Below are positions 1-8,973 of a stretch of DNA of 64,000 bases, in pieces; positions within the stretch are counted from its first letter, which is position 1; every line of letters begins with the position of its first letter. A program made the translations under genes and the position numbers. This stretch comes from an uncultured Prevotellaceae bacterium (lineage in GTDB: Bacteria > Bacteroidota > Bacteroidia > Bacteroidales > Bacteroidaceae): positions 1-64,000 of the forward strand of contig CAMJQA010000001.1 in NCBI GenBank assembly GCA_946407895.1, read 5' to 3'. Below the pieces are notes generated by a model. It saw only the letters and a program-made list of their open reading frames with translations, made no database searches and had not been told where the DNA came from.

Positions 1-78
1 GGTTATAGGTTATGGGTTATAGGTTATGGGTTATGGGTTATAGGTTATGGGTTATAGGTTATGGGTTATAGGTTTATA
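1..78. repeat. GGTTATR heptamer tandem repeat
   Basis: About eleven head-to-tail copies of a seven-base unit, GGTTATA alternating irregularly with GGTTATG, run in from the window edge. It lies downstream of the isomerase gene on the opposite strand. The complementary unit (CCATAACC, CCTATAACC, CGATAACC) reappears at 44262-44350 and 45147-45178, so it is a simple-sequence family of this genome. Confidence 0.9.
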
Positions 79-103
79 GGAATAGCCAAGCCGGTTATGG
101 TGG

Positions 104-1522
104 CTAAAGGAAGCTGGTTACGTTAATTACGGGCACGCCCAGCAGGCGGCCCACCTTCTCAATCTTGCCTGCCACGTGCCCCACACCGATGGCGCAGTGG
201 TGGGAGGGTCCGCCCATTGCCCAGCGGTGCATGAACTCCTTGACGGGGAGGGGGAAGCGGTAGCGACTGTTCGTATTGCCTATGTGCATTGTCTTCCCCT
301 CGACCGACTGGCCCTCGGCCACCAGCAGGTGTATGCCATCCTGGTCTTCGCAGACCGAGAGCAGCGTGACATCGCCGTGGCGCACAGCCATCTCAATGCT
401 CAGTCCGCGCCCCGGCTTGCCGTGGAAGATGGGCAGCGGAACCAGCGCTACGCCATCCTGGGCCATATTCAGGTGGCCCGGCCCGTCGTGCCCCCAGAGC
501 ACCACATCGTCGTGGAAATCCATAGCGTATGGTTCCGAGAAGGAGCCGCCGGCTCCCAGCAGGGCCATCAGCTTCATGGCCTGCACGTTCTTTACCTCGC
601 ACTCCCCGGCTGTGGGCACACCGCGCCCCGTAAGGATGGTGCATCCGGCAATGAAGGAGGTGACGAGGTCTTCGTAGTCGTTTCCGGGCTGACCTTCGTA
701 GTAGTAGGCCAGGCTGCCCAGTCCGTGTCGCTCCACCATCTTGTCCAGCGCAACGGAGGTGAGGGCTGCGCGCCGCAGCTCGGCCTCCTCGCATTGCTCA
801 TCTACGCGGAACACACGGTGGAACTCCTCCAGCTTATCCCTCAGTTCCTGCTCCGAGACGCCATCGCGCAGGGCCTTCAGTTCGCACATCTCCAACAACT
901 CAACATGCGTGCCGAAGGTGATGGACTGCTTAGTGGTATCGGTATAGACGTCGAGCATGCCGCAGTAATAGTGCCCCAGGATGCCCATCTTGTTCGACCG
1001 CATACCCGACACGGCACGCGCCGCATCCATCCAGTCGGCCAGTTCGTGCCACATCTCCTCGTCGGCCAGGTAGCCCGTAACGATGTCGAAACGGAGGCCC
1101 GCACGCTTCAGCACGCAGGCCAGTTCGGGTACCGAGCAGGCCTGGCAGTGAGCCAGCCACTCGCCCGTCATCAGTGCCCTGTCGCCCAGTCCGTTCAGGT
1201 GGTCGTAGTCGATGGCCGGAACGGGCTGTATGTTCAGCAGCAGAACGGGCTTGCCCACCCGCTGCACCAGGGGAAGAACGGTGGATGAAAGGGCATAGGT
1301 GGAGATGAAGACACAGACAAGCTCCACCTCCTGGCGCTGGAAGAGGGATGCCGCGGCGTGCGACTTGGATACGTTATCTACCATACCGCCCCTGACCACC
1401 TCTACCTGCAGGCCCTGCAGCCGGCGGGCTATCTCGTCTTCATAACGCTGCAACCGGGGCAGCAGACCTTCGTACTGCCCCCAGTACGTATCTAATCCGA
1501 TACTGAATAATCCTATTTTCAT
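104..1522 (-). CDS. L-arabinose/L-fucose isomerase family protein
   Basis: A 472-residue cytoplasmic ketol isomerase of the AraA/FucI fold, close to the length of AraA (about 500). It should interconvert an aldose and ketose, probably an L-sugar. The four catalytic or metal-binding positions of AraA have visible counterparts: Glu307 (TAGECEV), Glu330 (SFSEPYAMDF), His345 (LWGHDGPGH) and His441/442 (GGPSHHC). The N-terminus MKIGLFSIGLDTYWGQ is the usual start of the Bacteroidales branch. It follows a large glycoside hydrolase on the same strand after a repeat-filled 242-base gap, so the two may form a unit in which a released deoxy- or pentose sugar is isomerised. The exact substrate (arabinose, fucose, rhamnose or other) cannot be read from the sequence; annotation as L-fucose isomerase-like is equally acceptable. 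Confidence 0.85.
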   Translation of the reverse strand: MKIGLFSIGLDTYWGQYEGLLPRLQRYEDEIARRLQGLQVEVVRGGMVDNVSKSHAAASLFQRQEVELVCVFISTYALSSTVLPLVQRVGKPVLLLNIQPVPAIDYDHLNGLGDRALMTGEWLAHCQACSVPELACVLKRAGLRFDIVTGYLADEEMWHELADWMDAARAVSGMRSNKMGILGHYYCGMLDVYTDTTKQSITFGTHVELLEMCELKALRDGVSEQELRDKLEEFHRVFRVDEQCEEAELRRAALTSVALDKMVERHGLGSLAYYYEGQPGNDYEDLVTSFIAGCTILTGRGVPTAGECEVKNVQAMKLMALLGAGGSFSEPYAMDFHDDVVLWGHDGPGHLNMAQDGVALVPLPIFHGKPGRGLSIEMAVRHGDVTLLSVCEDQDGIHLLVAEGQSVEGKTMHIGNTNSRYRFPLPVKEFMHRWAMGGPSHHCAIGVGHVAGKIEKVGRLLGVPVINVTSFL

Positions 1523-1536
1523 GTTTAAAAAGCCCT

Positions 1537-1764
1537 GCGGGCGTTCAAAAGGTTCAAGAGTTCAAAATGTTCAAAAGGTTCAAAGTTCAAAGTTCAAAGT
1601 TCAAGGTTCAAGGCTGCGATTAAGCGAGAGTAGAGCGAAACTCGTTTCAGCTATACCGAGCGAGAGCAGGCTCGACCGAAGGTCAAGGTTGAGCTTCGCT
1701 CGACTCTTTTCGCGACTCGGCAAAACTCAAACGAGTTTGGTTCTGCGCTCGCTGCTCCAAGAGT
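1537..1764. repeat. GTTCAAA heptamer repeats and GC-rich palindromic repeat
   Basis: The gap between the isomerase and hydrolase genes holds a run of GTTCAAA/GTTCAAG heptamers (about 1537-1613, and again near 1755-1775), then a block rich in CTCG/CGAG with the motif CTCGGCAAAACTCAAACGAG, a type of palindromic repeat common between Bacteroidales genes. Related text occurs at 49221-49540 and inside the 94-base blocks near 19.8, 20.4, 28.3 and 48.3 kb. No gene is supported here. Confidence 0.8.
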
Positions 1765-4700
1765 TCAAAGTTCAAGGTTGGTCTCTGTTTCCACTATTTC
1801 GAAGGGTTGCATCAGGCCGTAGGGAATCACCTCGTAGGTACTGCCGGGCCGTTGCTCCGTTATGCCCGCCCACGACCAGGGGCTCATCAGTCCGGTGGCA
1901 GGACCGTAGTGCGGACCGTAGAGATTCTTCAGCGACCCGAAGATGCGTACCTCAACCGTGTTCTCTCCGTTCTTCAACCAGGGGGTAAGGTCCATCTGGT
2001 CGGCCTGCCCCATCAGTATGCCAGCCCGCTGCCCGTTCACGAAGACCTGGGCCAACGTGCCGTTCCAGTGCTTCATCTGCAGCAGATAGGCGCGCGCCCC
2101 CATCTTCTCTATCTCGTACGAGGTGCTGTAGCCTACACCCCAGGCATACATCGGATAGCCCTGGCTGGCCCAGCTGCCCAGTTTCATGGCGGCTGTAGCA
2201 GGAGCCAGCGTAAAGCCCTGCTGTGCCGACCGCAGGGCAAAGCGGCCCGTAAGCATAACGGGGCCCAGCTCGGCCATAATGCTCATCCGCTGCAGGTGGA
2301 GCGTCAGGCGGTTCTGGCCACGCCGCACCAAACCGTCGAGGTCGAATACACCGCAACGGCTGTCCAGCAACGTGTCGGCCTGCCAGTTGCCGAGCACAGA
2401 ATCATTCACGAGCACCTCCCAAATATCAGGCCGCTCCACGATGGCCCTCAGGCCGGCAGTCTCGGTACCGGCCTCCAGGAAGAAGGGGTACTCCACCCAG
2501 ATGTCGCCCCGGCTGAACGTATCGCGCTGGACGATGTCCTGGCGGAACTGCACGGCCGTCTCCCACGGGTCGGGCATACCAAACTGGCGCCAGAGCCAGC
2601 TGTTGGCCTCCTTGTAGAAGAGCTTACCGCCCTGGGCCTCACCTACGCGGATATTGCAGAAGTCCAGGCTGAGGGCGTTCGGCAGCAGCGGCTCTGCGGT
2701 TATGTCCTGCAGCGGCTGCAGGGTGCACAGGGAGGCACCGTAGGTGGGAGCTGTCTCCTGGGCATCGGGTATTTCCTGGTCGGTGGCAAAGAAGAGTGCG
2801 CTCCCGGCGGGCTGCAGGCATACGCTCTGCGCCTGGCAGTCGGAAATGCTGCCCTTCATGGCATCCAGCCGGTACAGGAACTGGCCCGGCAAAGAGAATT
2901 CCACCTGGGCCGAGTCCTGCAGGCTGCTGTTCACCAGGAAGAGCAACTGTCCGTCCTGGTACTCCCGGCGCTGGTGATAGACATCGTTGCCGTGCCGCAC
3001 CTTTACCCGTGCCTGGGCCTGCTGTTCGTAGAGGGCCAGTAGCTCCTGGGGGGCGGAGAGGAACGTTACGCCGGGATGACGGCTGCTATCCAGCAGTTCG
3101 GAGAGGCGTTCGTCGTTGCGTCCGTCTATCTTCGTCAGGCGCGAGAAGCATACCAGCCTGCCCCCTTTCTTCACGAAGCGCAGGAGCACTTCGTAGGTGG
3201 CCTCCTCCAGGTTCTGCATCTCGGGCGGCAGTACGACCGTATGGTATTCCCTCTGCCCTACGCGCAGACGGTTCCCCTTCGCCTCGCCCGCGTACCTTAT
3301 TATATCTTCGCATCCCAGGTCGTACTCCATCTGCCCCTTCTCCATCTGTGTCACGAATCGCTGGAATGCATTCGCCGTGCGCCACAGCGGGTCGCCGCCT
3401 GCCACATTCGTGTAATAGAGCCATAGGGTGGTGGTGGGTTCCAGGATGAGCCAGTCGTTAAGTTGCTCGCCCTGGCTGAGCACCACCGACAGGCGGGCAA
3501 AGTAGTCGTTGAGCACACCGTACTCATGGAACCAGGGCGAGAGGGAGGTGAAGACCGGCGGATAGTCGAACTTGCGGGCTCCCGTGATGGTCATGTGGCA
3601 GAGGTGCTGGTTCATGAAGTTCACACCCAGGGCATACTCCCAGTCGCCCAGCCGCTTGAAGTCCTGCATCGTCTCGTCCCATCCGCCTCCGCCGTACGTC
3701 TCGCTCAGCGTACGTCGCTGTCCTATCTGGTTGGCTACGCTGCGCAGTTCCTTCACACTGCGCACATTGCCGAACTGCGCCTGGCACCCCCGGTCGTTGA
3801 ACTGGTTGAAGAGCATATCTATGCCCGGCATCTGGTGCCAGGCGTACATAGCCATATTGTCGGGGCCCTGCGACAGGTCGGGCCAGTTGTGTTCCCAGTA
3901 GTGGCCCGTCCACTTCATGTTGTGCCGCTCGGCATAGTCGTGGAAGGGCTTGCTCCAGCGCTCTATGAACATACGCAGCAGGGTGGCGTTGTAGTCGTGG
4001 CGCACCTTCTGCCAGTCGCCCACCTCCTCGCCCAGCAGGGGCCATTTGTCGCGCAGGCTGTAGCCCCACATCTGCTGGAAGTAGTCGAACAGGTCGGGGG
4101 TCCAGCGGCAATGCCCGCCTATGGGCGAGGCTATGTTGGGTTCGTCGGAGAAGATGAGGGTTACGGACTGTCCCAGTTCCTTGCCCAGTGCCTTCTCGTA
4201 GGCACCCATCGTCACATCGATGAACTTCTCCGTCACGCCCTTGGCAATAAGGTCCACGTATGGGAAGCCCGCCGTCCAGCTGCTGGGCTGTGCGCAACCT
4301 ATCTTATAGACGTAGTAGTCGCCCTCGCGCCCCTCATATTCCGTCAGCCGGTCGGTTATCTCACGGAACTGGTCGCCCGTCCGCTCGATGCACATATAGC
4401 ATTCGCCGGGCAAAGGGGCCAGGGTGGTCCGCTGCCCTACGAGAGCCTGGCCCTGATTGTAGGCCTCGGGCATCTCGTCCGGCACATGCCCGCCCCCGAA
4501 ACCGCTGGGGTAGGAGTTCTCGTCGTAGATGTTAATCTGCAGGCCCAGCTGGCGCCCCTTCTCGAGGGCGTACTTCCACAGGCGCATCCATTCCTCGCCC
4601 AGGTATTCCGTCACCAGCCCTGGCCTGGGATGCACCAGGGCACCGCCGAAGCCCTGCGCCTTCAGTTCGAGGAGCATACGGTCTATGTCGGCTTCGCTGA

Positions 4701-4857
4701 CGTCGGTATTCCATACCCACAGGGGGGCGGGCCGGTACTCGGCCGAGGGAGCCTGGAACTCGGATTGAACCTGGCGGAAACTGGTTTCCGTGGCCTTTTC
4801 TTGCTGGCAGGCGCTCAGCAGCGCAAAGGCCAGGGCCTGGAGGAGAATCTTCTTCAT
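1765..4857 (-). CDS. lipoprotein glycoside hydrolase, GH106-like (alpha-L-rhamnosidase type)
   Basis: A 1030-residue exported enzyme. The start at 4857 is preferred over an upstream in-frame ATG (4965) because it begins a clean lipoprotein signal MKKILLQALAFALLSAC, with lipobox Cys17. After it comes a TIM-barrel-like domain starting with APLWVWNTDVSEADIDRML, in which the protein is told apart from classical GH2 enzymes and resembles the GH106 and related rhamnosidase families; the C-terminal third contains two galactose-binding-like beta-sandwich stretches (around IWVEYPFFLEAG and WNGTLAQVFVNGQRAG) of the type seen in GH2/GH106 proteins. It probably acts at the outer membrane or in the periplasm on a plant or host glycan, releasing an L-sugar for the downstream isomerase. 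Family assignment is from motifs only; the catalytic acids were not located with certainty. Confidence 0.65.
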   Translation of the reverse strand: MKKILLQALAFALLSACQQEKATETSFRQVQSEFQAPSAEYRPAPLWVWNTDVSEADIDRMLLELKAQGFGGALVHPRPGLVTEYLGEEWMRLWKYALEKGRQLGLQINIYDENSYPSGFGGGHVPDEMPEAYNQGQALVGQRTTLAPLPGECYMCIERTGDQFREITDRLTEYEGREGDYYVYKIGCAQPSSWTAGFPYVDLIAKGVTEKFIDVTMGAYEKALGKELGQSVTLIFSDEPNIASPIGGHCRWTPDLFDYFQQMWGYSLRDKWPLLGEEVGDWQKVRHDYNATLLRMFIERWSKPFHDYAERHNMKWTGHYWEHNWPDLSQGPDNMAMYAWHQMPGIDMLFNQFNDRGCQAQFGNVRSVKELRSVANQIGQRRTLSETYGGGGWDETMQDFKRLGDWEYALGVNFMNQHLCHMTITGARKFDYPPVFTSLSPWFHEYGVLNDYFARLSVVLSQGEQLNDWLILEPTTTLWLYYTNVAGGDPLWRTANAFQRFVTQMEKGQMEYDLGCEDIIRYAGEAKGNRLRVGQREYHTVVLPPEMQNLEEATYEVLLRFVKKGGRLVCFSRLTKIDGRNDERLSELLDSSRHPGVTFLSAPQELLALYEQQAQARVKVRHGNDVYHQRREYQDGQLLFLVNSSLQDSAQVEFSLPGQFLYRLDAMKGSISDCQAQSVCLQPAGSALFFATDQEIPDAQETAPTYGASLCTLQPLQDITAEPLLPNALSLDFCNIRVGEAQGGKLFYKEANSWLWRQFGMPDPWETAVQFRQDIVQRDTFSRGDIWVEYPFFLEAGTETAGLRAIVERPDIWEVLVNDSVLGNWQADTLLDSRCGVFDLDGLVRRGQNRLTLHLQRMSIMAELGPVMLTGRFALRSAQQGFTLAPATAAMKLGSWASQGYPMYAWGVGYSTSYEIEKMGARAYLLQMKHWNGTLAQVFVNGQRAGILMGQADQMDLTPWLKNGENTVEVRIFGSLKNLYGPHYGPATGLMSPWSWAGITEQRPGSTYEVIPYGLMQPFEIVETETNLEL

Positions 4858-4897
4858 AAAGCAGTGTCTTTTTCGTTCAATTGGGGCAAATATGCTG

Positions 4898-4905
4898 CAA
4901 ATATA
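4898..4905 (-). promoter_or_regulatory. Bacteroidetes -7 element TATATTTG for the hydrolase
   Basis: Read on the minus strand, TATATTTG matches TAnnTTTG and lies 40 bases before the preferred ATG at 4857, which also supports that start: the longer ORF start at 4965 would be upstream of the promoter. No clear TTTG was found at -33. Confidence 0.55.
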
Positions 4906-4948
4906 CAAAATCTTTTTCGATGAGGCAGGGTATGACAACTTTTTTTTG

Positions 4949-4956
4949 TATCTTTG
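4949..4956 (+). promoter_or_regulatory. Bacteroidetes -7 element TATCTTTG for the sigma factor operon
   Basis: TATCTTTG on the plus strand, 65 bases before the sigma factor ATG, back to back with the promoter of the divergent hydrolase. The -33 box is not convincing. Confidence 0.55.
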
Positions 4957-5021
4957 GCAATTCATGGCGTTAACATTCCGCCTTTCGTGCGTTATATAGA
5001 CAGCACGGACAGAAAAAGAAG

Positions 5022-5522
5022 ATGACAGTAGAGGACTTCAACATCCACGTTCCGCATCTGCGGCCCATCCTCAGGCAGATAGGCTTAGCCTTCTTCCACA
5101 ACGAGGAAGAGGCCGATGACGTAGCCCAGGAGACGCTCTTGCGCCTCTGGCTGCTCCGCGACTCGCTGCCCCGGGACGGCTCGCTGCAGGCGCTGGCGGT
5201 ACGCATAGCCAAGAACGTATGCGTCAGCCAGTGGCGGCGCCAGAAGCTGCGAAGCACCTTGCCGCTGGAGTCGATAGGCAATCCTGCCGACAGCCTTCAG
5301 GCCGATACCCGGCTAGAGGAACAGGAAGATAATCAGTTGCTCTCCGAAGCCATCAACCGACTGCCCCCCTCGCAGAGGCGTCTTTTCCTGCTGCGCCAGT
5401 CGCCCGGGATGGACATCAACCAAATGGCCCTGCTCACAGGGATGAAGCCACGCAGCGTAAGTGCCAAGCTGTCGGAAGCCAGAAGGAGGTTGCATGAGTA
5501 TATCAAAAGGTTCAAAATATGA
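5022..5522 (+). CDS. ECF-type RNA polymerase sigma-70 factor
   Basis: A 166-residue sigma factor of the short ECF type. Region 2 is visible as EEEADDVAQETLLRLW (about residues 24-40), followed by the DNA-binding part NVCVSQWRRQK, and region 4 as QRRLFLLRQSPGMDINQMAL then SVSAKLSEARRRLHEYI at the C-terminus. It directs core polymerase to a small regulon, normally held back by a membrane anti-sigma factor. The next gene overlaps it by four bases (ATGA) and has the shape of such an anti-sigma partner. Two further genes for exported or outer-membrane proteins follow in the same direction, so the factor probably governs its own envelope-related operon. The inducing signal is unknown. Confidence 0.9.
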   Translation: MTVEDFNIHVPHLRPILRQIGLAFFHNEEEADDVAQETLLRLWLLRDSLPRDGSLQALAVRIAKNVCVSQWRRQKLRSTLPLESIGNPADSLQADTRLEEQEDNQLLSEAINRLPPSQRRLFLLRQSPGMDINQMALLTGMKPRSVSAKLSEARRRLHEYIKRFKI

Positions 5523-5989
5523 AGACATTACTTATAGAGAAATATCTGAGGGGTGAAACCTCGCCCGCGGAAGAGCAGCAACTGCTCGGCCTGCTGGAGG
5601 CTGAGGTACGGCCTACAGCCGACGACCTGGCCCTGAAGGCCATGCTGAAGGCGGCTCCCCCAACGGCCGAAAGCGACTGGCTGACGGAGGACGAGAGCGC
5701 CCTCTACGACCAACTGCTGCTGGAGCGCCAGCCCGAACGGCGCACCCGTCCGCTCTGGACTCGGGTAGGGATAGGCATCGCAGCCGTAGCAGTCCTGGCC
5801 ATCGGCCTCACCTTTAGCCTGTTCCGCAGCAGCAGGGAACCCCTGGAGGCGGTGGCCTACGTATATGGACAGGAAGTGACGGACGAAAAGGAGGTGGTTG
5901 CCCTGATGGAAGGCACGATGCAGGGCCTGCTGACTGCCGCCTCCGAGAACGAGGTGGAGAGCCAGCTCAGCGATATCTTCGGGCATTAA
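5519..5989 (+). CDS. single-pass membrane protein, probable anti-sigma partner
   Basis: A 156-residue protein with an acidic, helix-rich N-terminal half (MKTLLIEKYLRGETSPAEEQ), one transmembrane segment (about residues 82-103, VGIGIAAVAVLAIGLTF) and a short periplasmic tail. The start overlaps the sigma gene stop (ATGA), so translation is likely coupled. The N-terminal pattern of a short helix then a Glu-rich stretch is common in the small proteins encoded after Bacteroidales ECF sigma factors. No ZAS-type His/Cys motif is present, so the call as anti-sigma factor rests on position and topology. Confidence 0.6.
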   Translation: MKTLLIEKYLRGETSPAEEQQLLGLLEAEVRPTADDLALKAMLKAAPPTAESDWLTEDESALYDQLLLERQPERRTRPLWTRVGIGIAAVAVLAIGLTFSLFRSSREPLEAVAYVYGQEVTDEKEVVALMEGTMQGLLTAASENEVESQLSDIFGH

Positions 5990-6020
5990 AGTTCAAGAAA
6001 ATAATATAAGAACAAGAAAG

Positions 6021-6482
6021 ATGAAACGGAAACTGATAATCATACTATGCCTCTGCGCTCCGTTCGTAGCCGTCCGGGCACAGAAGGGACTGGGCGTAGA
6101 GCCCGTCTTCGAGGGAAAAGTCATCCCGGCGAAGCGGATGGTGAAGGCAGTCGTAAAGGGCGAGCAGGCCAAGCGCTACAAGCTCAGCCTCTTCCACAGC
6201 CTGAAGATGACGGCCGACAGCACCGAGTGCTGCCAGATAGAACAACTGGTAAGGCAGGACTGCCGGGGGCTCGACTCGCCCCGGGTGCAGGAGTACGGCA
6301 TGAAGGAGGGGCGCCTCAGCTACCTCATCGCCCAGCTGCCCAACCGGCAGGACGAGCAGGTCTTCCTCTGCTATCAATGCTATGAGGAGCCGCGCGACAG
6401 CTTCCACCTCACCCTCGTCTATATGGAAGGGCCGGCCACGATGAAGGACCTGTACAAAATGTTTAAGACAGAGAAGAAATGA
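6021..6482 (+). CDS. exported protein, DUF6108-like
   Basis: A 153-residue protein with a signal peptide (MKRKLIIILCLCAPFVAVRAQ, cleavage after A-Q) and a compact mature domain beginning GLGVEPVFEGKVIPAKRMVK. It contains several Cys residues (TECCQIEQ, QDCRG, FLCYQCYEE) that could form periplasmic disulfides. It resembles small Bacteroidales exported proteins classed as DUF6108, which are commonly found in sigma / anti-sigma / outer-membrane-protein operons like this one. The following gene begins within its stop codon (ATGA). Function unknown. Confidence 0.6.
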   Translation: MKRKLIIILCLCAPFVAVRAQKGLGVEPVFEGKVIPAKRMVKAVVKGEQAKRYKLSLFHSLKMTADSTECCQIEQLVRQDCRGLDSPRVQEYGMKEGRLSYLIAQLPNRQDEQVFLCYQCYEEPRDSFHLTLVYMEGPATMKDLYKMFKTEKK

Positions 6483-7378
6483 AGCAAAAGAATAACATAA
6501 AGGAAAACCAGCAAATGAGAACCAACCTAATGCGCCTGGTAGCCGGCGCCATCCTGGCTACGCTGTTCCTGCCCGTAGGTGCAGAGAACGAGAATGGAGA
6601 TAACCTGCCGGCAGGGAATGAGCAGAAGCGGGGAGTAAACTACAGCCCGAATTTGCTTACTGCCAGCAGCCGTACAAGTACGACCCTCGGTGACGACATA
6701 GACCGCTATCCGGGCGGTTTCGACTTCAGCATAACCCTGGGCAAGAAACACCGCCACCGCCGCAAGGGCAGTACCGATTTGTTTATGAGCGGTGTGGGCA
6801 TCGGCTTCGTAAGTGCCCTGGGTGAACCGGCACCAATGGACGTATCGATGGGCCGCAGCCTGGAGATCAACTGGACGGAGGCCATCGGCCTGCGCTACAA
6901 CTTCAACCGGCGCAACAGCCTGGAGCTGGCGATGGGCTTCCTGTGGCGCAACTACCGGATGACTCATCAGTACCGCTTCCAGCAGGACGCGGCCGAAGTA
7001 CTGAACGTTGTGCCTTATCCTGCAGGAGCCGTGCCCAAGTTCTCGCGCCTGCACATCTTCCAGATGACCTTCCCGCTGATGTACGACCTCAACCTGAAGC
7101 ACGGCTGGCACTTCGTGGTCGGTCCCGAACTGGCGGTGAACGGCGGCTGCAACAGCCACACCCGTACCATAAAGACGCGCTACTCGATAGACGGAGAGAA
7201 GTATAAGGAGAAGACGACCGACCTACGCATCAATCCGGTCTCTGTGAACCTGGTAGCCAGTGTCCGCTTCCACTTCATCGGCCTCTATGTGCGCTACAGC
7301 CCCTGCGATGTGATCGACCACAACTACGGGCCTAAGTTCCAGAGCCTCTCGGCCGGCTTCACCCTGTGGGGCTTCTGA
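6479..7378 (+). CDS. outer membrane beta-barrel protein
   Basis: A protein of up to 299 residues. The ATG at 6479 overlaps the upstream stop (ATGA), but MRTNLMRLVAGAILATLFLP starting at 6515 is the better signal peptide, so the true start may be 6515. The mature part has alternating hydrophobic/aromatic strands typical of a small porin-like barrel (NSLELAMGFLWRNYRM, HGWHFVVGPELAVNG, VNLVASVRFHFIGLYVRYS) and ends in FTLWGF, with the terminal aromatic expected for BAM insertion. It closes the sigma-factor operon and is probably its main structural product or an envelope sensor. Confidence 0.75.
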   Translation: MKQKNNIKENQQMRTNLMRLVAGAILATLFLPVGAENENGDNLPAGNEQKRGVNYSPNLLTASSRTSTTLGDDIDRYPGGFDFSITLGKKHRHRRKGSTDLFMSGVGIGFVSALGEPAPMDVSMGRSLEINWTEAIGLRYNFNRRNSLELAMGFLWRNYRMTHQYRFQQDAAEVLNVVPYPAGAVPKFSRLHIFQMTFPLMYDLNLKHGWHFVVGPELAVNGGCNSHTRTIKTRYSIDGEKYKEKTTDLRINPVSVNLVASVRFHFIGLYVRYSPCDVIDHNYGPKFQSLSAGFTLWGF

Positions 7379-7395
7379 TGCCAAGCCTGCCCCCG

Positions 7396-7442
7396 ACACA
7401 AGCGGCGCGAATGGGTTTAAGCCCCATCCGTGCCGTTTGTGT
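7396..7442. terminator. bidirectional hairpin terminator
   Basis: Arms 7396-7415 and 7423-7442 pair over 20 positions with two G-T wobbles and one mismatch around a seven-base loop. The hairpin sits between two convergent genes (stop at 7378 on plus, stop at 7469 on minus), where a shared terminator is expected. There is no long T tract. Confidence 0.7.
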
Positions 7443-7468
7443 TAACAGGAATCTCAGCCTCTGCGCCC

Positions 7469-8932
7469 TCAGCGCTTGGTGACGGGGTCGCAGGTCAGTC
7501 CTACGCCCAGCTTCTTGAATATCTTGCGGTCCACCTCGCTCAGCATGACTGTGGCATGTACCTGGCAGCCCTCCAGCTCGGGCAGCTTGTCAAGAGCGCG
7601 GCGGCAGTTGTCGTCGTGGGTGGAGAGCACAGCCAGCGCCACGAGCACTTCATCGGTATGCAGGCGAGGGTTGCGCCCGTGCAGGCAGTCAACCTTCATG
7701 CGCTGGATGGGCACTATCATATCCTGCGGAATGAGCTTTACTGCATGGTCTATGCCGGCCAGGTGCTTCGTGGCGTTCAGCAACAGGGCGGCGCTGCACC
7801 CCAGCAGGGGACTCGACCCGGCGGTAATGATGGTGCCGTCGTTGAGCTCGATGGCTGCGGCTGTATGGCCCGACTCCTCCTGACGCTTCCGGGCGGCTAC
7901 CGTAGTGCGGCGGAAGTCGGTGGTGATGCCGCCCTGGCGAAGCAGCAGGGCTATCTTGTTGACCTCCGACTCGTCGCAGACTCCCGTGGCAAAGCGGTTC
8001 AGGGCGGTATAGTAGCGGCGCACTATCTCGTCGAGCGAGGCGTGGCAGCAGGCTTCATCATCGCTGATGCAAAAGCCCACCATATTGACGCCCATATCGG
8101 TGGGAGACTTATAGGGGTTCTTGCCGTAGATGCCTTCGAAGAGAGCATTCAGCACGGGGAATATCTCAATGTCGCGGTTGTAGTTGACGGCTATCTTGTT
8201 GTAGGCCTCCAGGTGGAAGGGGTCTATCATGTTCACATCGTTCAGGTCGGCCGTAGCAGCCTCATAGGCAATGTTCACGGGGTGCTTCAGGGGCAGACTC
8301 CATACGGGGAACGTCTCGAACTTGGCATAGCCGGCTTCCACGCCGCGCTGGTGCTCCTGGTAGAGCTGGCTCAGGCAGACAGCCATCTTGCCGCTGCCAG
8401 GGCCCGGTGCGGTAACAATGACCAGGGGGCGCGAGGTTTCAACATAATCGTTCTTGCCGAATCCCTCGTCGGAATCAATGAGGGCCACGTTGTGAGGATA
8501 GCCCTCTATCATATAGTGGTAGCAGGCACGTATGCCCATGCGCTCCAGCCGTTCGCGGAAGGCGGCGGCACTGGCCTGACCGTTATAGTGCGTGATGACA
8601 ACGGAGCCCACGTAGAAGCCGCGGTTCTGGAATTCGGCTCGCAGGCGCAGCACGTCCTCATCGTAGGTGATGCCCAGGTCGGCGCGCACCTTGTTCTTCT
8701 CGATATCCACGGCGCTGATGACGATGACTATCTCGGCTGTATCGCTGAGCTGCTGCAGCATGCGCAGCTTGCTGTCTGGCTGGAAGCCGGGCAGCACGCG
8801 ACTGGCGTGATTGTCATCGAAGAGCTTTCCGCCCAGCTCCAGGTAGAGCTTGTTTCCGAACTGCGCTATGCGCTCCTTGATGTGATCAGACTGAATCTTC
8901 ACATACTTCTCATTGTCGAACCCTATTTTCAT
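7469..8932 (-). CDS. DUF1846 domain-containing protein
   Basis: A 487-residue soluble protein matching the whole length of the DUF1846 (UPF0371) family, recognised by its N-terminus MKIGFDNEKYVKIQSDHIK, the stretch VIVISAVDIEKNKVRADLGI, and the central VIVTAPGPGSGKMAVCLSQL, which looks like a nucleotide-binding loop (GPGSGK). Crystal structures are known for the family but its reaction is not established; the fold suggests a nucleotide-dependent enzyme. The gene is convergent with the barrel protein across a strong hairpin and is followed upstream, on the same strand, by an AlbA-type gene, 41 bases away. Nothing ties it to the polysaccharide locus. Confidence 0.88.
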   Translation of the reverse strand: MKIGFDNEKYVKIQSDHIKERIAQFGNKLYLELGGKLFDDNHASRVLPGFQPDSKLRMLQQLSDTAEIVIVISAVDIEKNKVRADLGITYDEDVLRLRAEFQNRGFYVGSVVITHYNGQASAAAFRERLERMGIRACYHYMIEGYPHNVALIDSDEGFGKNDYVETSRPLVIVTAPGPGSGKMAVCLSQLYQEHQRGVEAGYAKFETFPVWSLPLKHPVNIAYEAATADLNDVNMIDPFHLEAYNKIAVNYNRDIEIFPVLNALFEGIYGKNPYKSPTDMGVNMVGFCISDDEACCHASLDEIVRRYYTALNRFATGVCDESEVNKIALLLRQGGITTDFRRTTVAARKRQEESGHTAAAIELNDGTIITAGSSPLLGCSAALLLNATKHLAGIDHAVKLIPQDMIVPIQRMKVDCLHGRNPRLHTDEVLVALAVLSTHDDNCRRALDKLPELEGCQVHATVMLSEVDRKIFKKLGVGLTCDPVTKR

Positions 8933-8973
8933 CTCTATATTTCCCTATATTATTATCGTTTATACACAACTGG

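Noticed and set aside
1521-1988. 155-residue plus-strand ORF
   Set aside because: It is made of the GTTCAAA repeats and an antisense part of the hydrolase gene.
4890-4965. Upstream ATG at 4965 for the glycoside hydrolase
   Set aside because: It lies upstream of the TATATTTG promoter element and would bury the lipoprotein signal peptide, so 4857 is used.
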